The notes beneath the pieces are model-generated. The model saw nothing but the letters and a program-made list of their open reading frames with translations, had not been told where the DNA came from and made no database searches. The position numbers and the translations under genes are program-made. From Taxillus chinensis (Eukaryota; Streptophyta; Magnoliopsida; Santalales; Loranthaceae), in the NCBI GenBank assembly GCA_023512835.1, contig CM042092.1, forward strand, positions 48,315,900-48,379,899: DNA of 64,000 nt, read 5' to 3'. Shown piece by piece: positions 21,350-31,824 of the stretch; position 1 is the first letter of the stretch; each line of letters opens with the position of its first letter.

Positions 21350-23041
21350 TACAGATGAAATATGAAGAACAAGAGGAAAGGTGAGGTCTTGATGAGGAAA
21401 GTAGCAACGAGAGGTTTAGGGATTGGAAATGAGCAATACTCGTGCTTCGCAAGAATAACCAGAATATATATATCTAAGACCGTGTCCGGAAATGTCAGCG
21501 GGTCTAGGAATTTGCGAGTGAAACAGGGACCCGCGTGACAGGCTGATGTCATTAGTCTGGATATCGATGCGCCTCCGAATGAAACGATGTCGTGGAGACC
21601 GCATGACCAAGTAAAGATAACAACTGGTTGCCATCCAGAGAAGTGTGTGTGCAACCTGAGATATGCATTTAATGAATCATCATTATTCCTCCTCAAAATC
21701 ATGCGATATATGAGTATACATGGATTGTCACAATTAAATAGTGTCAGGAGTCCGGAGGAATGAGCCGACAATCATCTGGAGTAAATACTATTCGTGGAAG
21801 AGTATCCGGATGAATAATAGACCTTGTCCGTAGTAAACAGAGTTCGGTGAGAGAGTAGAGTAGATTCCTTTGCAGTCAAAAAGTCGAAGAGAAGAGAAGT
21901 ACCACAACACTTCAAATCCGAGACTATGGACTGGATTTATCGATACGGTTGCAAAGAAAATCTGAACCTTTAGCTAAATAAGGATAAACTGAAAATACAA
22001 AAGCTTAACAGGCAAGGATTAGTACGGATTAGAGAAGATAATCAGTGAAAAACAACATAATCTGAACTAATGAGAAACAGAACTCATGCATTGCTAAGAA
22101 TGTAGTAGACGTATGCATACTTGAAAATGATCAATATTACTGAATCAGGGCATATGTCAGACAGCAATACACAGGTTCATATAGGTCAACATAGCGAAAC
22201 CGTCTTGCTGAACAACGTAGCTAAGATTAATTAAAGAGCATATGATTCATATGATTTGGCCAATTTAGGATTCATGAGTGAAAAATGATAGAGCGAACAC
22301 ATGTCAAAAGAAGGCAGATGATTAGCCAATTAAAATGCATGGTTGAAGAAGGAAAATACATCCAAACATGCCACTTTTCTGATTCAAAACAGCATGTCCA
22401 GTCAGATCCGGAAGTAAGAGTTTAGAGGAAGGAGAATCCGAGACATATTAGGGGTTCATTGCTGCTCCCCCATAGATCATTTAATCCTCTCAATGAAAAG
22501 CTCCCCCTCAAATAAACAGTCCGAAAAGAGGTCATGAGACATATACGGGGGGTATTACTGAATAATATATAAAGCATTGTTTCCCCCGTAGATTGTGCAA
22601 TCCTCTCGGTTGACCTTTCCAATTTGTAGAAGTTCAGCACTGTCTATCTTATTAGAAAACTATACTTCAGAAGCTGATCAGACTGCGATTGAGTATTCAT
22701 CCACCAAGCATTCCAAGCTAACCCATTTCACTTCTTCAACTATGCATGTTAATAGAGTAATCTAAATGAACATGCTTTTGTCACGTGGTGATTAATGGAA
22801 ATTTAGATCATGAAACCAGAAGAGGTAAATCATATAAGCTTTAGTCATGTTAGCTTAAACGACTTCAGTCGGGAAACGCAAGCATCCTCCCAAATATGAA
22901 GTTGGTATTAATATCAGAAGCAAGAGGCCTTAAACCAGTAAGTATGATCGGCATTAAAGTCAGTATGTATCTTCTACTTACAATAAAAGTACAATGCATG
23001 TTCTGATAGTAAATATACTGTTGGGTAAATTGAATGTGAAA
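21350..23041 (-). other. Non-coding spacer with repeated polypurine-like tracts
   Basis: This stretch lies between copia pol and the extra ORF. It is AT-rich, and I see no coding sequence of note. On the minus strand several G-rich tracts resemble the PPT: near 22,463-22,470 (TGGGGGAGC), 22,500-22,508 (GAGGGGGAGC) and 22,582-22,590 (ACGGGGGAAAC). Multiple PPT-like tracts in this place are described for Sireviruses. Confidence 0.55.
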
Positions 23042-24635
23042 TTATGCAGAAAAGTCAAGCATACCTAAACGGAAGAGTAGTTCAGAGAATCTTGCATCAG
23101 GTAGGGGCTTTGTAAAAATGTCGGCCAGTTGATTTTCAGTAGCAACGTGTTCCAGTGAGATGTGACTTTTAAGAACATGATCACGTATGAAGTGATACCG
23201 GACTTCAATGTGCTTTGTCTTAGGATGCATGACAGGATTGTTGCTGATAGCAATAGCGCTAGTGTTGTCGCAGTAGAGTGGAATAGATGACATGTTGAAA
23301 CCGTAGTCAGTAAGTTGACTTTGCATCCAGAGTAGCGTGCGCAACGAACTCCCAACAGCTATGTATTCCGCTTCAAAGATAGAGGTTGATACGGATTCTA
23401 CTTCTTCCGAACCATGAAATTAATCTATGTCCAAGGAACTGACATGTACCACTTGTGCTTTTCCTGTCGATGCGACATCCAGCGAAGTCGGCATCAGAGT
23501 ATCCGGATAAGGTGAAGTTTGACTCCTTTGGGTACCAGAGTCCCAAATTCATCGTTCCCTTGAGATACCTTAATATCCGTTTAACATGAAGCATATGTGA
23601 CTCCTTGGGATTCGCATGGTATCGTGCACAGATGCAAGTTGCAAACATAATGTCTGGGCGACTTGTTGTAAGATACAACAAGGATCCGATCATCCTCTCG
23701 TAGTCGGTCACATTTACCGATATGCCGTCAACATCCGGGTCTAACTTGGCACTTACAGGCATGGGAGTTTTGACGGGAGATGAACCTTCCATACCAAACT
23801 TCTTAATAAGATCGCGAGTGTACTTAGCTTGGTTAATGAAGATTCCTTCCTTTAATTGTTTGACTTCTATTCCAAGGAAGTAGGACAGTTCTCCCATCAT
23901 GCTCATCTCAAACTTGCCTGTCATCAACTTAGCAAACTCTTCACAAAGCTTCGGATTCGTTGATCCGAAAATAATATCATCCACGTATATTTGTACGATC
24001 AGAGTGTGTCCTTTCTCTTTTCGTAGAAATAGGGTGGTGTCTATCTTCCCCTTTTGGAAGTTGTGAGCAAGTAGGAATTCTGACAGTGTGTCGTACCAGG
24101 CTCTTGGAGCTTGCTTCAAACCATATAAAGCTTTCCGAAGCTTGTAGACAAGATGTCCTGCTTTAGGTTCAATGAAGCCAGGAGGTTGTTCAACGTACAC
24201 CTCCTCTTGAAGATCTCTATTCAGGAATGCGCTCTTGACGTCCATTTGATAAACTATGAGGTTTTCATATGAAGCATACGCCAGAAACATTCGGATTGCC
24301 TCAAGTCTTGCTACTGGAGCAAAGGTCTCATCATAGTCTATTCCTTCTTCTTGACGATATCCTTTCGCTACCAGTCTGGCTTTGTTCCAGATTACTATTC
24401 CATCCGTATCAAGCTTGTTCCGGAACACCCATTTAACTCCAATGACTTGCTGAGACTTAGGCCTTGGTACTAAGGTCCACACATTGTTCCTCTTAAATTG
24501 ATTCAGCTCTTCTTGCATGGCTTCTATCCAATTTGAATCCTGAAGAGCTTCATCTACCACCTTTGTTTCTATTTGAGATAGAAAACACGAGTAAAGACTC
24601 ATGTTTGAGGTGGCTGCTCTTGTTCTTACATCCAT
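23042..24635 (-). pseudogene. pol: Ty1/copia reverse transcriptase and RNase H (Sirevirus-like)
   Basis: Conserved copia blocks appear in order: [52 protein letters not shown] (first Asp), [20 protein letters not shown] (catalytic pair) and SYFLGIEV. RNase H follows with [12 protein letters not shown] and LYCDNTSA, and the ADIFTKPLP end. One frameshift lies near 23,390-23,345, within RNase H. The RT part is otherwise open. Upstream domains are missing. The copia reading starts near the RTRAATSN motif at 24,630 and is fused in frame to a chromovirus gag. Confidence 0.9.
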
Positions 24636-25862
24636 TCGGGTCTGACTGGATCCTGCCTGGCTGGCCTGCCACTGACGAGCTGGTCTCTCAGCTGGTGCAC
24701 GGAAGCTAGCATCACTCCTCACGCTAGATGCCACGCCCCCCGCTCCCCTGTTGCCACTCCTGCAAACCCGGTGCAAATGGCCCTCTCGTCCACAGTTGTT
24801 GCATCGCCAATCCTTCTTGGGGCACTCCCCCTTGAAGTGACCCTGCTCTCCATAGCAGTGACAACTGCTAGGTAGACCCCTAGATGGACCACCCTGTCTT
24901 CCGCCGCCAAAGGTGAACCTCCCAGGGTTCACAGATGTCTGACCCCGACTGCGAAAAGAACTGCTATCCCTCTCCTCCGTCTTGAGCCTCTTGGGCCCTG
25001 CATCTCGATCAGGCCCACTCTGCAACTGGCGACCCTAGTGGGCCTGCCTCCCATCATCCAGCTCTCTCTCGGCTATACGGGCCGTCTCCACAACCTCAAC
25101 ATAGGTCCTCAAGCGTAGAATTGCCACCCTCTGCCTAAGGGCTGGCCTAAGGCCCAAAGTGAACTTGTGGGCCTTCATGTCCTCCCTTGCCACAGTCTCA
25201 GGAGCAAACTTACTCAAGCTCCGGAACTCCCGCTCATACTCTGGTACCGTCCTGGATCCCTACTTCAGGCTGCCGAATTCTTCCCTTTTCTGCCATCTCA
25301 CTGATTCCGGGAAGAACTCATCATGGAAGAGTTGCAAGAACTCTTCCCAAATCATGAGTTGCACCGCACAGCTCCCCGCGACACTCGTCCACCACTCCAA
25401 AGCATCCCCCTCCAGCTACCGAATGGCCAGTCGCACCTTATCCTCCTCCCGGGGTAGAAGAAAAGAGAACACATGCTCGATCTGCCTCAACCACTGCTCA
25501 GCTACCCCAGGATCACCTCCCCCCTTGAATCGCGGAGGTTGTTCCTTTCGGAACCGTGTCACCACGTCATCCTCTGCACGAGTCGGTACACCACCCAACG
25601 AACTCTCACGCTCATGCGACAGCTCTCCTACTGGTGGTGGTGGTGGCACCACCTGCTGTGCTGCCATCTCACGGCGCACCTCCTCCCGAACCTCCTGCCG
25701 GAGTCCCTCCCGTAGCTCTCGTACTTCCAGCCGGATGCCTTCTCGTAGCTGTGCTAGCAACAACGCATGCCCTCCAACGGACTGTCCCGCACCCAGACCC
25801 TCATGGGCAGATGACTCATCAGCCACTGCCCCAGACGTACGTGTCACTCTCCTCGGCGGCAT
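24636..25862 (-). pseudogene. gag: Chromovirus gag with three TAG stops
   Basis: The start is MPPRRVTRTSGA at 25,862. A charged helical region (LREGIRLEVRELREGLRQEV) is followed by the capsid core (EQPPRFKGGGDPGVAEQWLR, LEGDALEWW region, VPEYEREFRSLSKFAPE, AHKFTLGLRPALRQRV). Two zinc knuckles follow. The second is a perfect CX2CX4HX4C ([14 protein letters not shown]). The first ([14 protein letters not shown]) has its second cysteine displaced. All of it is in one frame, interrupted only by TAG codons near 25,417, 25,259 and 25,033. All three stand where Gln is plausible (K-stop-GSRTVPEYE is clearest). The end is fused to copia pol. Confidence 0.85.
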
Positions 25863-26267
25863 TCTTACTACACGAAGTAAGAAGCACAAACGTCAAAACG
25901 AATTTATAATCTATCGTGTCACTACCTCTACCCCACTGATCAATTCCACTATCACATGACATTACACACATACATTGTATCAATCACATTTCACAGTTTG
26001 GTACGCATTGCCAAACAAATCAGAGTTGCACATTTCACACTTAATCATATTATCTTATCCACAATTTCCACAGTTTAGCACACATTCACAGCAAATGCAA
26101 CTAGTGCCCTAATGCCAATGCATGCAAATCCTACCACAAGACTGGACTACCCTAAGTACACCTTGGAGGCTCAAAGAGGACCATGTTGATCAGGCATGTC
26201 CCTCCAGGCTCCTCCAAAGGACTTAGGATAACCAGGTCCGCCCACTACCCTAGGCCAACTAGACCAT
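25863..26267 (-). other. Chromovirus untranslated leader
   Basis: About 400 bases lie between PBS and gag. They are A/C-rich on the plus strand, with no coding sequence seen. Confidence 0.6.
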
Positions 26268-26279
26268 GCTCTGATACCA
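26268..26279 (-). promoter_or_regulatory. Primer-binding site, initiator Met-tRNA type
   Basis: The minus strand reads TGGTATCAGAGC, the standard complement of plant tRNA-iMet. It lies three bases after the LTR end. Confidence 0.95.
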
Positions 26280-26801
26280 TACTGTCACGCCCCGGATTTC
26301 CGACTCGGGGAAACCGATACGTGACTCCCCATTCACCCACACGGAGGGCAACGGGGTTGGATTACTGGATGCCACACAAACAAGACTAACAATTACAATA
26401 AATCAAACAAGCCACATCTTTATTTAATTTCAACATTTAAGGTTCACAAACCAACCATGTTCCTTACTACAATTCAATTTCCTTAGTACATTTCCCCCCT
26501 TGGGGTTACATAAATTATGAAATTACATCACTGAAGTGAACAATAAAATGAAGATGGTCTTCCACCTTGGTGTATCCACCTAACGCCTGTAAGTCCCTGG
26601 AAAACAAGCAAATACAGTAGGAGGGGTGAGCAACCACAGCTCAGTAGGGATCAACTCTCCCCAACCCTTCCCATGCTCCTAGCGGCTACATGCATGTGCA
26701 CAGGTGTAGTGACGTGGCAGTATTAAGAAAAATAAAGCATTCCACACAAGTGGGCATAACCTCGGCCTTGGCCACACTGGCTAACAAACCACATCTCAAG
26801 C

Positions 26802-26930
26802 AAGTAATTTAACCGCCTCTTCAGGCCATCGATTTAACCGCCTCTCGGGCAAAGTAATTTAACCGCCTCTTCGGGGCCATTGGTTTAACCGCCTCTCAGG
26901 CAAAGTAATTTAACCGCCTCTTCAGGCCAG
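26802..26930. repeat. Minisatellite of TTTAACCGCCTCT units
   Basis: About five copies of a TTTAACCGCCTCT core alternate between two spacer types (AAGTAA and ATCGA/TTGG), giving a higher-order period near 50 bp. It lies on the U5 side of the LTR. Confidence 0.85.
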
Positions 26931-27445
26931 ATACCACAGTCATGCACACAACATACACCACGGTCACTCAAGCATAAAACCAAACACTTGGTGTGCACCC
27001 GTTCACAAGTGCACAAACCCATCCGTTCAGGCAATAGAACAAACACCCAGCATGCATGCATACACCAAAATCACAAGTCTAGCCACACAGGCATATTATC
27101 AAACATGTAATAGGCATATACACACAACTATATTCACACAGGCATTTCATCGAACATATAACATGCACTGACCACCCAACAACAGAATCACACCAAAATG
27201 CCATTGAAGACAACATCCATATAGGAGATCACACCTATATGGATTTATATATACATAATAGCAGGTATAAGCCGAATTCTACCTAAGAACCCTAGGATAG
27301 AGAGGGATTAGCAAAAAATAGAACCCCTACCTCAAGTAAAATGCAACAACACAGCAATATTCTGTTCCCACACCGAACGCCGTCCGCCCACGAGACACCG
27401 ATCACCCACGCAAGACGCCTGGCAAAGAACCAAGAGCTCTCCTTC

Positions 27446-27467
27446 CCTCTCTCTCTCTCTCTCTCTC
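27446..27467. repeat. CT microsatellite
   Basis: A run of CT dinucleotides lies downstream of the TATA box on the element strand, in the likely 5' UTR. Confidence 0.9.
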
Positions 27468-27522
27468 GCGACGGCCGGTGGAGCAACAAACCCTAAACCT
27501 AAAACAGAGGGGCTTCTCCTCC

Positions 27523-27601
27523 TTATATAGAGAACACAACATCAAAACGACGTAGTTTTGATTTAAGTGAATCCCAAAGATCAAAACGACGTAGTTTTGA
27601 T
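27523..27601 (-). promoter_or_regulatory. Chromovirus LTR promoter: TATA plus two ACGT near-palindromes
   Basis: TATA (minus strand CTATATAA, 27,530-27,523) is preceded by two near-identical 22-bp copies (27,541-27,562 and 27,580-27,601). Each has arms ATCAAAAC/GTTTTGAT-like around CGACGTAG. They are 39 bp apart. Confidence 0.6.
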
Positions 27602-28150
27602 GGAACAAGCTATGACCTTCCCACATCCATACACACCAAAATATCCACAATTCCAACAAGGTCCTTTGGGAAAAGATGATTAGAATAACAAAACTAAGGT
27701 AACCATGCAAAAATAAGTCTGCACGCCAATTTGAACACCAATTCCCCAATTGGCGTGCAGCTCCAATTGCACTCAAACTTTACCCCAAGCCTCCTTGCAT
27801 CATGTAAAAGGCATCCATGCAATAAAAACCTTGCACGCCAAATGGGTCCAATTCGCGTGCATGTCCGTTTGGCCTGAAAATTCTATGGTAGAGAGAAGAC
27901 ATCATTCTAAGAATCTTTTGGTCTGCACGCCAATTCATCTGAGCCCATCTACTAGGTCAAAATAAATCTCCAAAACCTGACAAAATAGCCTAAAAGCGCC
28001 TGTATATGCATAGCATCTTCCTAGGGCATAAATGCACGTTATCACTTGCCACATGCACCTCCCAAAAGTCCCCTCTTGGGCTCATCTCTTACCTCAAACT
28101 TGTGCACCAACATCCAAGGTGTTTGTGGTTAACTCCTTACACACGGGTCA

Positions 28151-28369
28151 TTACTGGGGTGCTTGGATTCGATCCCCGTAAACTTGGCACTTAAGGCACA
28201 TGCGCACATGATGGATGCTATCCTTTTCCATAGTGACCCAATAGTAGCCCATCCTCATGATCTGTCGGGATAGAGCATGTCCATTCACATGAGCTCCATA
28301 GTTGCCATTGTGGACCTCATTGAGGATCTGAGCTGCTTCGTCTTTCTCAACGCACCGTAGTAGCACCAT
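28151..28369 (-). pseudogene. Ogre C integrase, N-terminal fragment
   Basis: Only the zinc-binding region remains (HNGNYGAHVNGHALSRQI, HVRMCLKCQVYG), with the HHCC ligands. The frame ends at the chromovirus insertion, so the catalytic core is absent. Confidence 0.75.
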
Positions 28370-28429
28370 GTCGTAACTGCACTTGTAAAGGACGGGCCCA
28401 TATAAGAAGTAGTTAGCACTTGTTCGCCG

Positions 28430-29346
28430 AATATTTTTTTTCCTGATTTTGAGATTTCTGTTGGATATTCTCTTGTGAGTAGATATTGTTTGATATCATG
28501 ATACCATGACTTTGTGTTAGCATCCGTACTAGCCAACATATAGTATATTGGCACTTTTTGTACGCAAATATCAAAAGAGGGCATTTCTAAGCTTGTATCC
28601 AACTGAAGGAGGGCTGCCAAAGTAGCCAAGGCGTTGGTAATCCGATTATGTTCCCGGGATGCATGTTCAAATGAAATTTCATCAAATAGTCTAGCTATAT
28701 CACATATCATCTCTTGGTAGGGAATGATTTTGGGATTCCGGGTTTCCCACTCCTTACGAACTTGATAAATTACTAAGGCTGAATCTCCGAAGACTTGAAG
28801 CCTTGTAATTCCCCTTATTAAGGCGTCTTGGAGACCCATGACACAAACTTCATATTCTGCTATGTTGTTTGTGCAGGGAAAGGCCAACTTGGCGGCCATG
28901 GGATAATGTTGACCGGTTGGGGAGATTAATACTGCCCCAATGCCATGACCGGATAAATTTGAGGCTCCTTCAAACCACAAAATCCACGACTTTGATTCCT
29001 GATCCTCTTGAACAGCATTGATGTATTCGTCTGGAAAATCGGAGCTCATGGGCTCATAATCCTCCAAGGCCCTGTCGGCCAAGTAATCTGCTATGACACT
29101 TCCCTTGATGGCCTTCTGTGGGACATAGATGATATCATATTCGGATAAGAGCCGTTGCCATTTTACAACCCTTCCTGTCATTACCGGTTTTTCTAACAGG
29201 TACATGAGTGGGTCATGTCTTGAGATGAGCCATGTAGTATGGTAGAGGGTATACTGTCTCAATCTTCGTGTTGCCCAGACGAGAGCGCAACAAGCTTTTT
29301 CTAAGGGAGTGTACTTCTCTTCGCACGATGTAAATTTCTTGCTCAA
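28430..29346 (-). pseudogene. Ogre C gypsy RNase H tail plus archaeal-type RNase H
   Basis: A mostly open frame starts in the gypsy RNase H (EEKYTPLEKACCALVWATRR, TTWLISRHDPLMYLLEKPV). It passes through a linker to the second, archaeal-type RNase H (ILWFEGASNLSGHGIGAVLI, NNIAEYEVCVMGL, VFGDSALVIYQV, EHNRITNALATLA). Dual RNase H is diagnostic of the Tat/Ogre clade. Two acidic positions of the second domain are changed relative to copy B and the usual family pattern: Asp to Glu in WFEGA, and Asp to Asn in ITNALA. The reading breaks near 28,430. Confidence 0.8.
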
Positions 29347-29385
29347 GTAATAAATGACTTGCTCCTTTTTCTTTGCTTTATCAAG

Positions 29386-30727
29386 CTATCCCAGAACACA
29401 ACCCATGGATGTTTCTTGGACCATCAAATACAAGATCAAAGGTTTTTTGGGTGTTGGAGGAGCCAAAATCGATGGGTTCATAAGGTATTCCTTGATTTTG
29501 TCAAAGGCCTCCTGACATTCATCATTCCAAACTTCGGGGTTATTTTTGTGAAGCACTTTGGAGATAGGCTCACAAGTTACAGTAAGTTGTGAGATAAAGC
29601 GGGCAACATAGTTGAGTCGCCCGAGGAAGGCTCTAACTTCTTTGATGGTCTTTGGTGTAGGCATATGGATGGCCTGGACCTTGTCGGGGTCGATCTCTAT
29701 TCCATTTTGACTGACAACAAATCTTAGTAGTTTGCCAGATGTAGCTCCAAAGGTACACTTGGCAGGATTTAGCTTTAGCTGGTATTTGCACAATCTGTTG
29801 AATAGTTTATGCAATACCTCCACGTGGTCTTCTCGTTTCTTGACTTGGTAATCATATCATTGACGTAAACCTCCACTTCTTTGTGCATCATATCATGGAA
29901 GAGTGTCACCATGGCCCTCTGATATGTTGCCCCGGCATTTTTGAGTCCAAAAGGCATGACATTGTAGCAGAAGGTACCCCAGAGAGTTGTGAAGGTGGTC
30001 CTTTCTTTGTAATCGGGGTCCATCCGAATTTGGTTGTAGCCAGAGAATTCATCCATGAAAGAAAACATGGCATGTTTTGCGGTGTTATCTACCAAGGTGT
30101 CGATGTGAGGTAGTGGAAAGTTGTCTTTCGGGCTAGCCTTGTTGAGGTCGCGGTAGTCTACGCACATAAAGACCTTCCCACCCTTCTTTGGGACGGGCAT
30201 GATGTTAGCGACCCATTCTGGGTATCGAGCTACACTAAGGAATCCATCATCCCATTGTTTCCGAACCTCTTCTCTGACCTTCGATATCATTCTTGGTCTC
30301 ATTCGTTGTAACTTCTGTTGTACAGGTGCGCATTCTAGATTTAGTGGCAGCTAGTGCTGCACTATGTCGGTATTTAGTCCCGGCATATCCTTGTAAGACC
30401 ACGCAAAAACGTCGATATAGGCTTTTAGGAGATCGACCAATTGGCCCTTGACATCCTCATTGATTAGAAATCCTAATCGCAGCTTGTTTTGGTTCGATAG
30501 GTGTACCAAAGTTGACAGTCCTGATCGGAACTTTGCTAGGAACAATGGGTTTATGCTCCTTTTTCAATAGGCGTATGATGTCCTCCGGAGGCTCAAAGTC
30601 TTCTTCGACGTCAGCTTCCTCTACTCCAAATACTGGTTGCTCCCAATCTGGATTATGGTCAAACCTTAAGCAACTCGTTTCTTCTTTACTTAACAGATCC
30701 TTTTTAACTTGATCGCACCTATTGGTA
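29386..30727 (-). pseudogene. pol: Ogre C reverse transcriptase
   Basis: RT blocks are PVPKKGGKVFMCVDYRDLNK, FSFMDEFSGYNQIRM, FCYNVMPFGLKNAGATYQRA and the catalytic box. The box reads YVND instead of YVDD, losing a metal-binding Asp. A frameshift follows near 29,820 and another break lies near 30,350. A 3' splice-like site (CCAATAG) at about 30,727 stands where A and B have their predicted intron acceptor. Confidence 0.8.
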
Positions 30728-30827
30728 AAAGTTTGAATAGTTTAACAAAGTATAATGATGCACATGTCATGCAATGTAAGAAGATGCGTTTTTGGCAAAA
30801 GTCTTATTTCATAAATATTCGAAAAGG

Positions 30828-31700
30828 TTACAACCGTTGTTGGGAATTTGAAAACATAATAAAAACAGAACTTTCCCCAAAGAAAGCTTCTTTGATCATT
30901 ACTTGGCCGGGAGGTCCACAATACTCTAATTGTTCGGTTGGTGCCCTGGGGGGACCTTGGCATACCCGCCCCATCTGTTCTTGCTCTCCACGGCTGGCCC
31001 TCGGCATGGCTATGGTGCATTCTTTCCTCCGATGGATAAAACTGGCGCTCTGGAATATAGCCCCAAGGGGTGGGAACGTCATCCTTTGCTTTTGGAGAGG
31101 CCTCTTCTCTAGTGTGGCTAAGCGGGACTCCCTTTTTTTCTCAGCTTCCCTTGATTTGTCAGCTTTGGTAGACTTGTAGCCCAATCCGTACCTTTCTCTA
31201 GTGTTTTGTATGACTAAGGGTTTCTTAATTCCATGTGCTCGTGCACCCAGGCCTTGACCTTCCTTATGCCCCAGTTTAAGCATGACTGTAGCAACCGTCC
31301 TTGCAATCTTCGGGAACAAGATTGCCATATCTAGTGACTTCCCGGTGTTTGGGGCATAGGCCGCATTAACCACTTCAAATGATCGGTAAGAGCATTTTGG
31401 TATGTCTTCATTGTTTTCAATGTAAGGAACAGACATAGGCTTGGTAACCAAAAGCTCCGCTTCTCCGTATACACAGATGAGTTGGCCATTTACCACAAAT
31501 TTAACCTTTTAATGTAGTGTCGATGGCACTGCCCCTGCTGAGTGAATCTATGGTCTTCCCAGTAGACAGCTGTAGTATGGAGCGATGTCTATCACCTGGA
31601 ACTCAACCATAAACTCACTTGGACCAATTTGCAAAGGGATATCTAGTGTACCCACTACATCTCGCTTTTCACCGTCAAAGGCTCTTACAACCATATTAGT
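30828..31700 (-). pseudogene. Ogre C protease tail with G-patch
   Basis: Only the C-terminal end of the protease region remains, then MVNGQLICVYGEAELLVTKP and a G-patch-like motif (VMLKLGHKEGQGLGARAHGI). A Lys/Arg-rich stretch follows. The catalytic Asp loop seen in copy B is deleted. No function is possible for the protease. The G-patch is inferred from the GxxxGQGLG pattern. Confidence 0.65.
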
Positions 31701-31824
31701 AGGAGATGATCAAAGCTTGCCATGCTTCCTATAATGAATGTTAAGGCTTATGCATATGAGATGGGAAACAGACAAGAACAGATTTTATTGATATAAATAG
31801 GACAAAGCCGCTTATGGGTACAAG

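Larger units (their letters stand above)
17210..24635 (-). mobile_element. Sirevirus-like Ty1/copia element, 3' part
   Basis: On the minus strand this is RT-RNase H (24,635-23,042), a 1.7-kb spacer with G-rich tracts, a large extra ORF (21,349-18,690), a PPT and the 3' LTR (18,480-17,210). CAGGC (17,205-17,209) is the candidate target duplication in Athila. The extra ORF after pol, the ATTGGGGGAGAT polypurine tract and repeated G-tracts are Sirevirus (SIRE/Maximus) traits. The 5' LTR, gag, protease and integrase are missing. The sequence upstream of 24,635 belongs to a chromovirus. Confidence 0.75.
24636..28150 (-). mobile_element. Chromovirus-type Ty3/gypsy element, 5' part
   Basis: It consists of LTR (28,150-26,283), iMet PBS, leader and gag with zinc knuckles. 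It is inserted in the integrase region of Ogre C: the LTR end GGGTCA is followed directly by C sequence, and TTACT (28,151-28,155) is the candidate target duplication. Pol and the 3' LTR are missing, replaced at about 24,635 by Sirevirus pol. Confidence 0.75.
26283..28150 (-). repeat. 5' LTR of the chromovirus
   Basis: This LTR is about 1.87 kb. Plus-strand ends are TGTCACGCCCCGG and ACGGGTCA. It contains a minisatellite (26,802-26,930), a CT microsatellite (27,446-27,467), a TATA box on the minus strand (27,523-27,530) and two ACGT palindromes upstream of it. Confidence 0.85.

Noticed and set aside
25159..25959. 266-codon plus-strand frame opposite the chromovirus gag
   Set aside because: Antisense to a clearly recognised gag; Ser/Pro-rich composition reflects the complementary codons.
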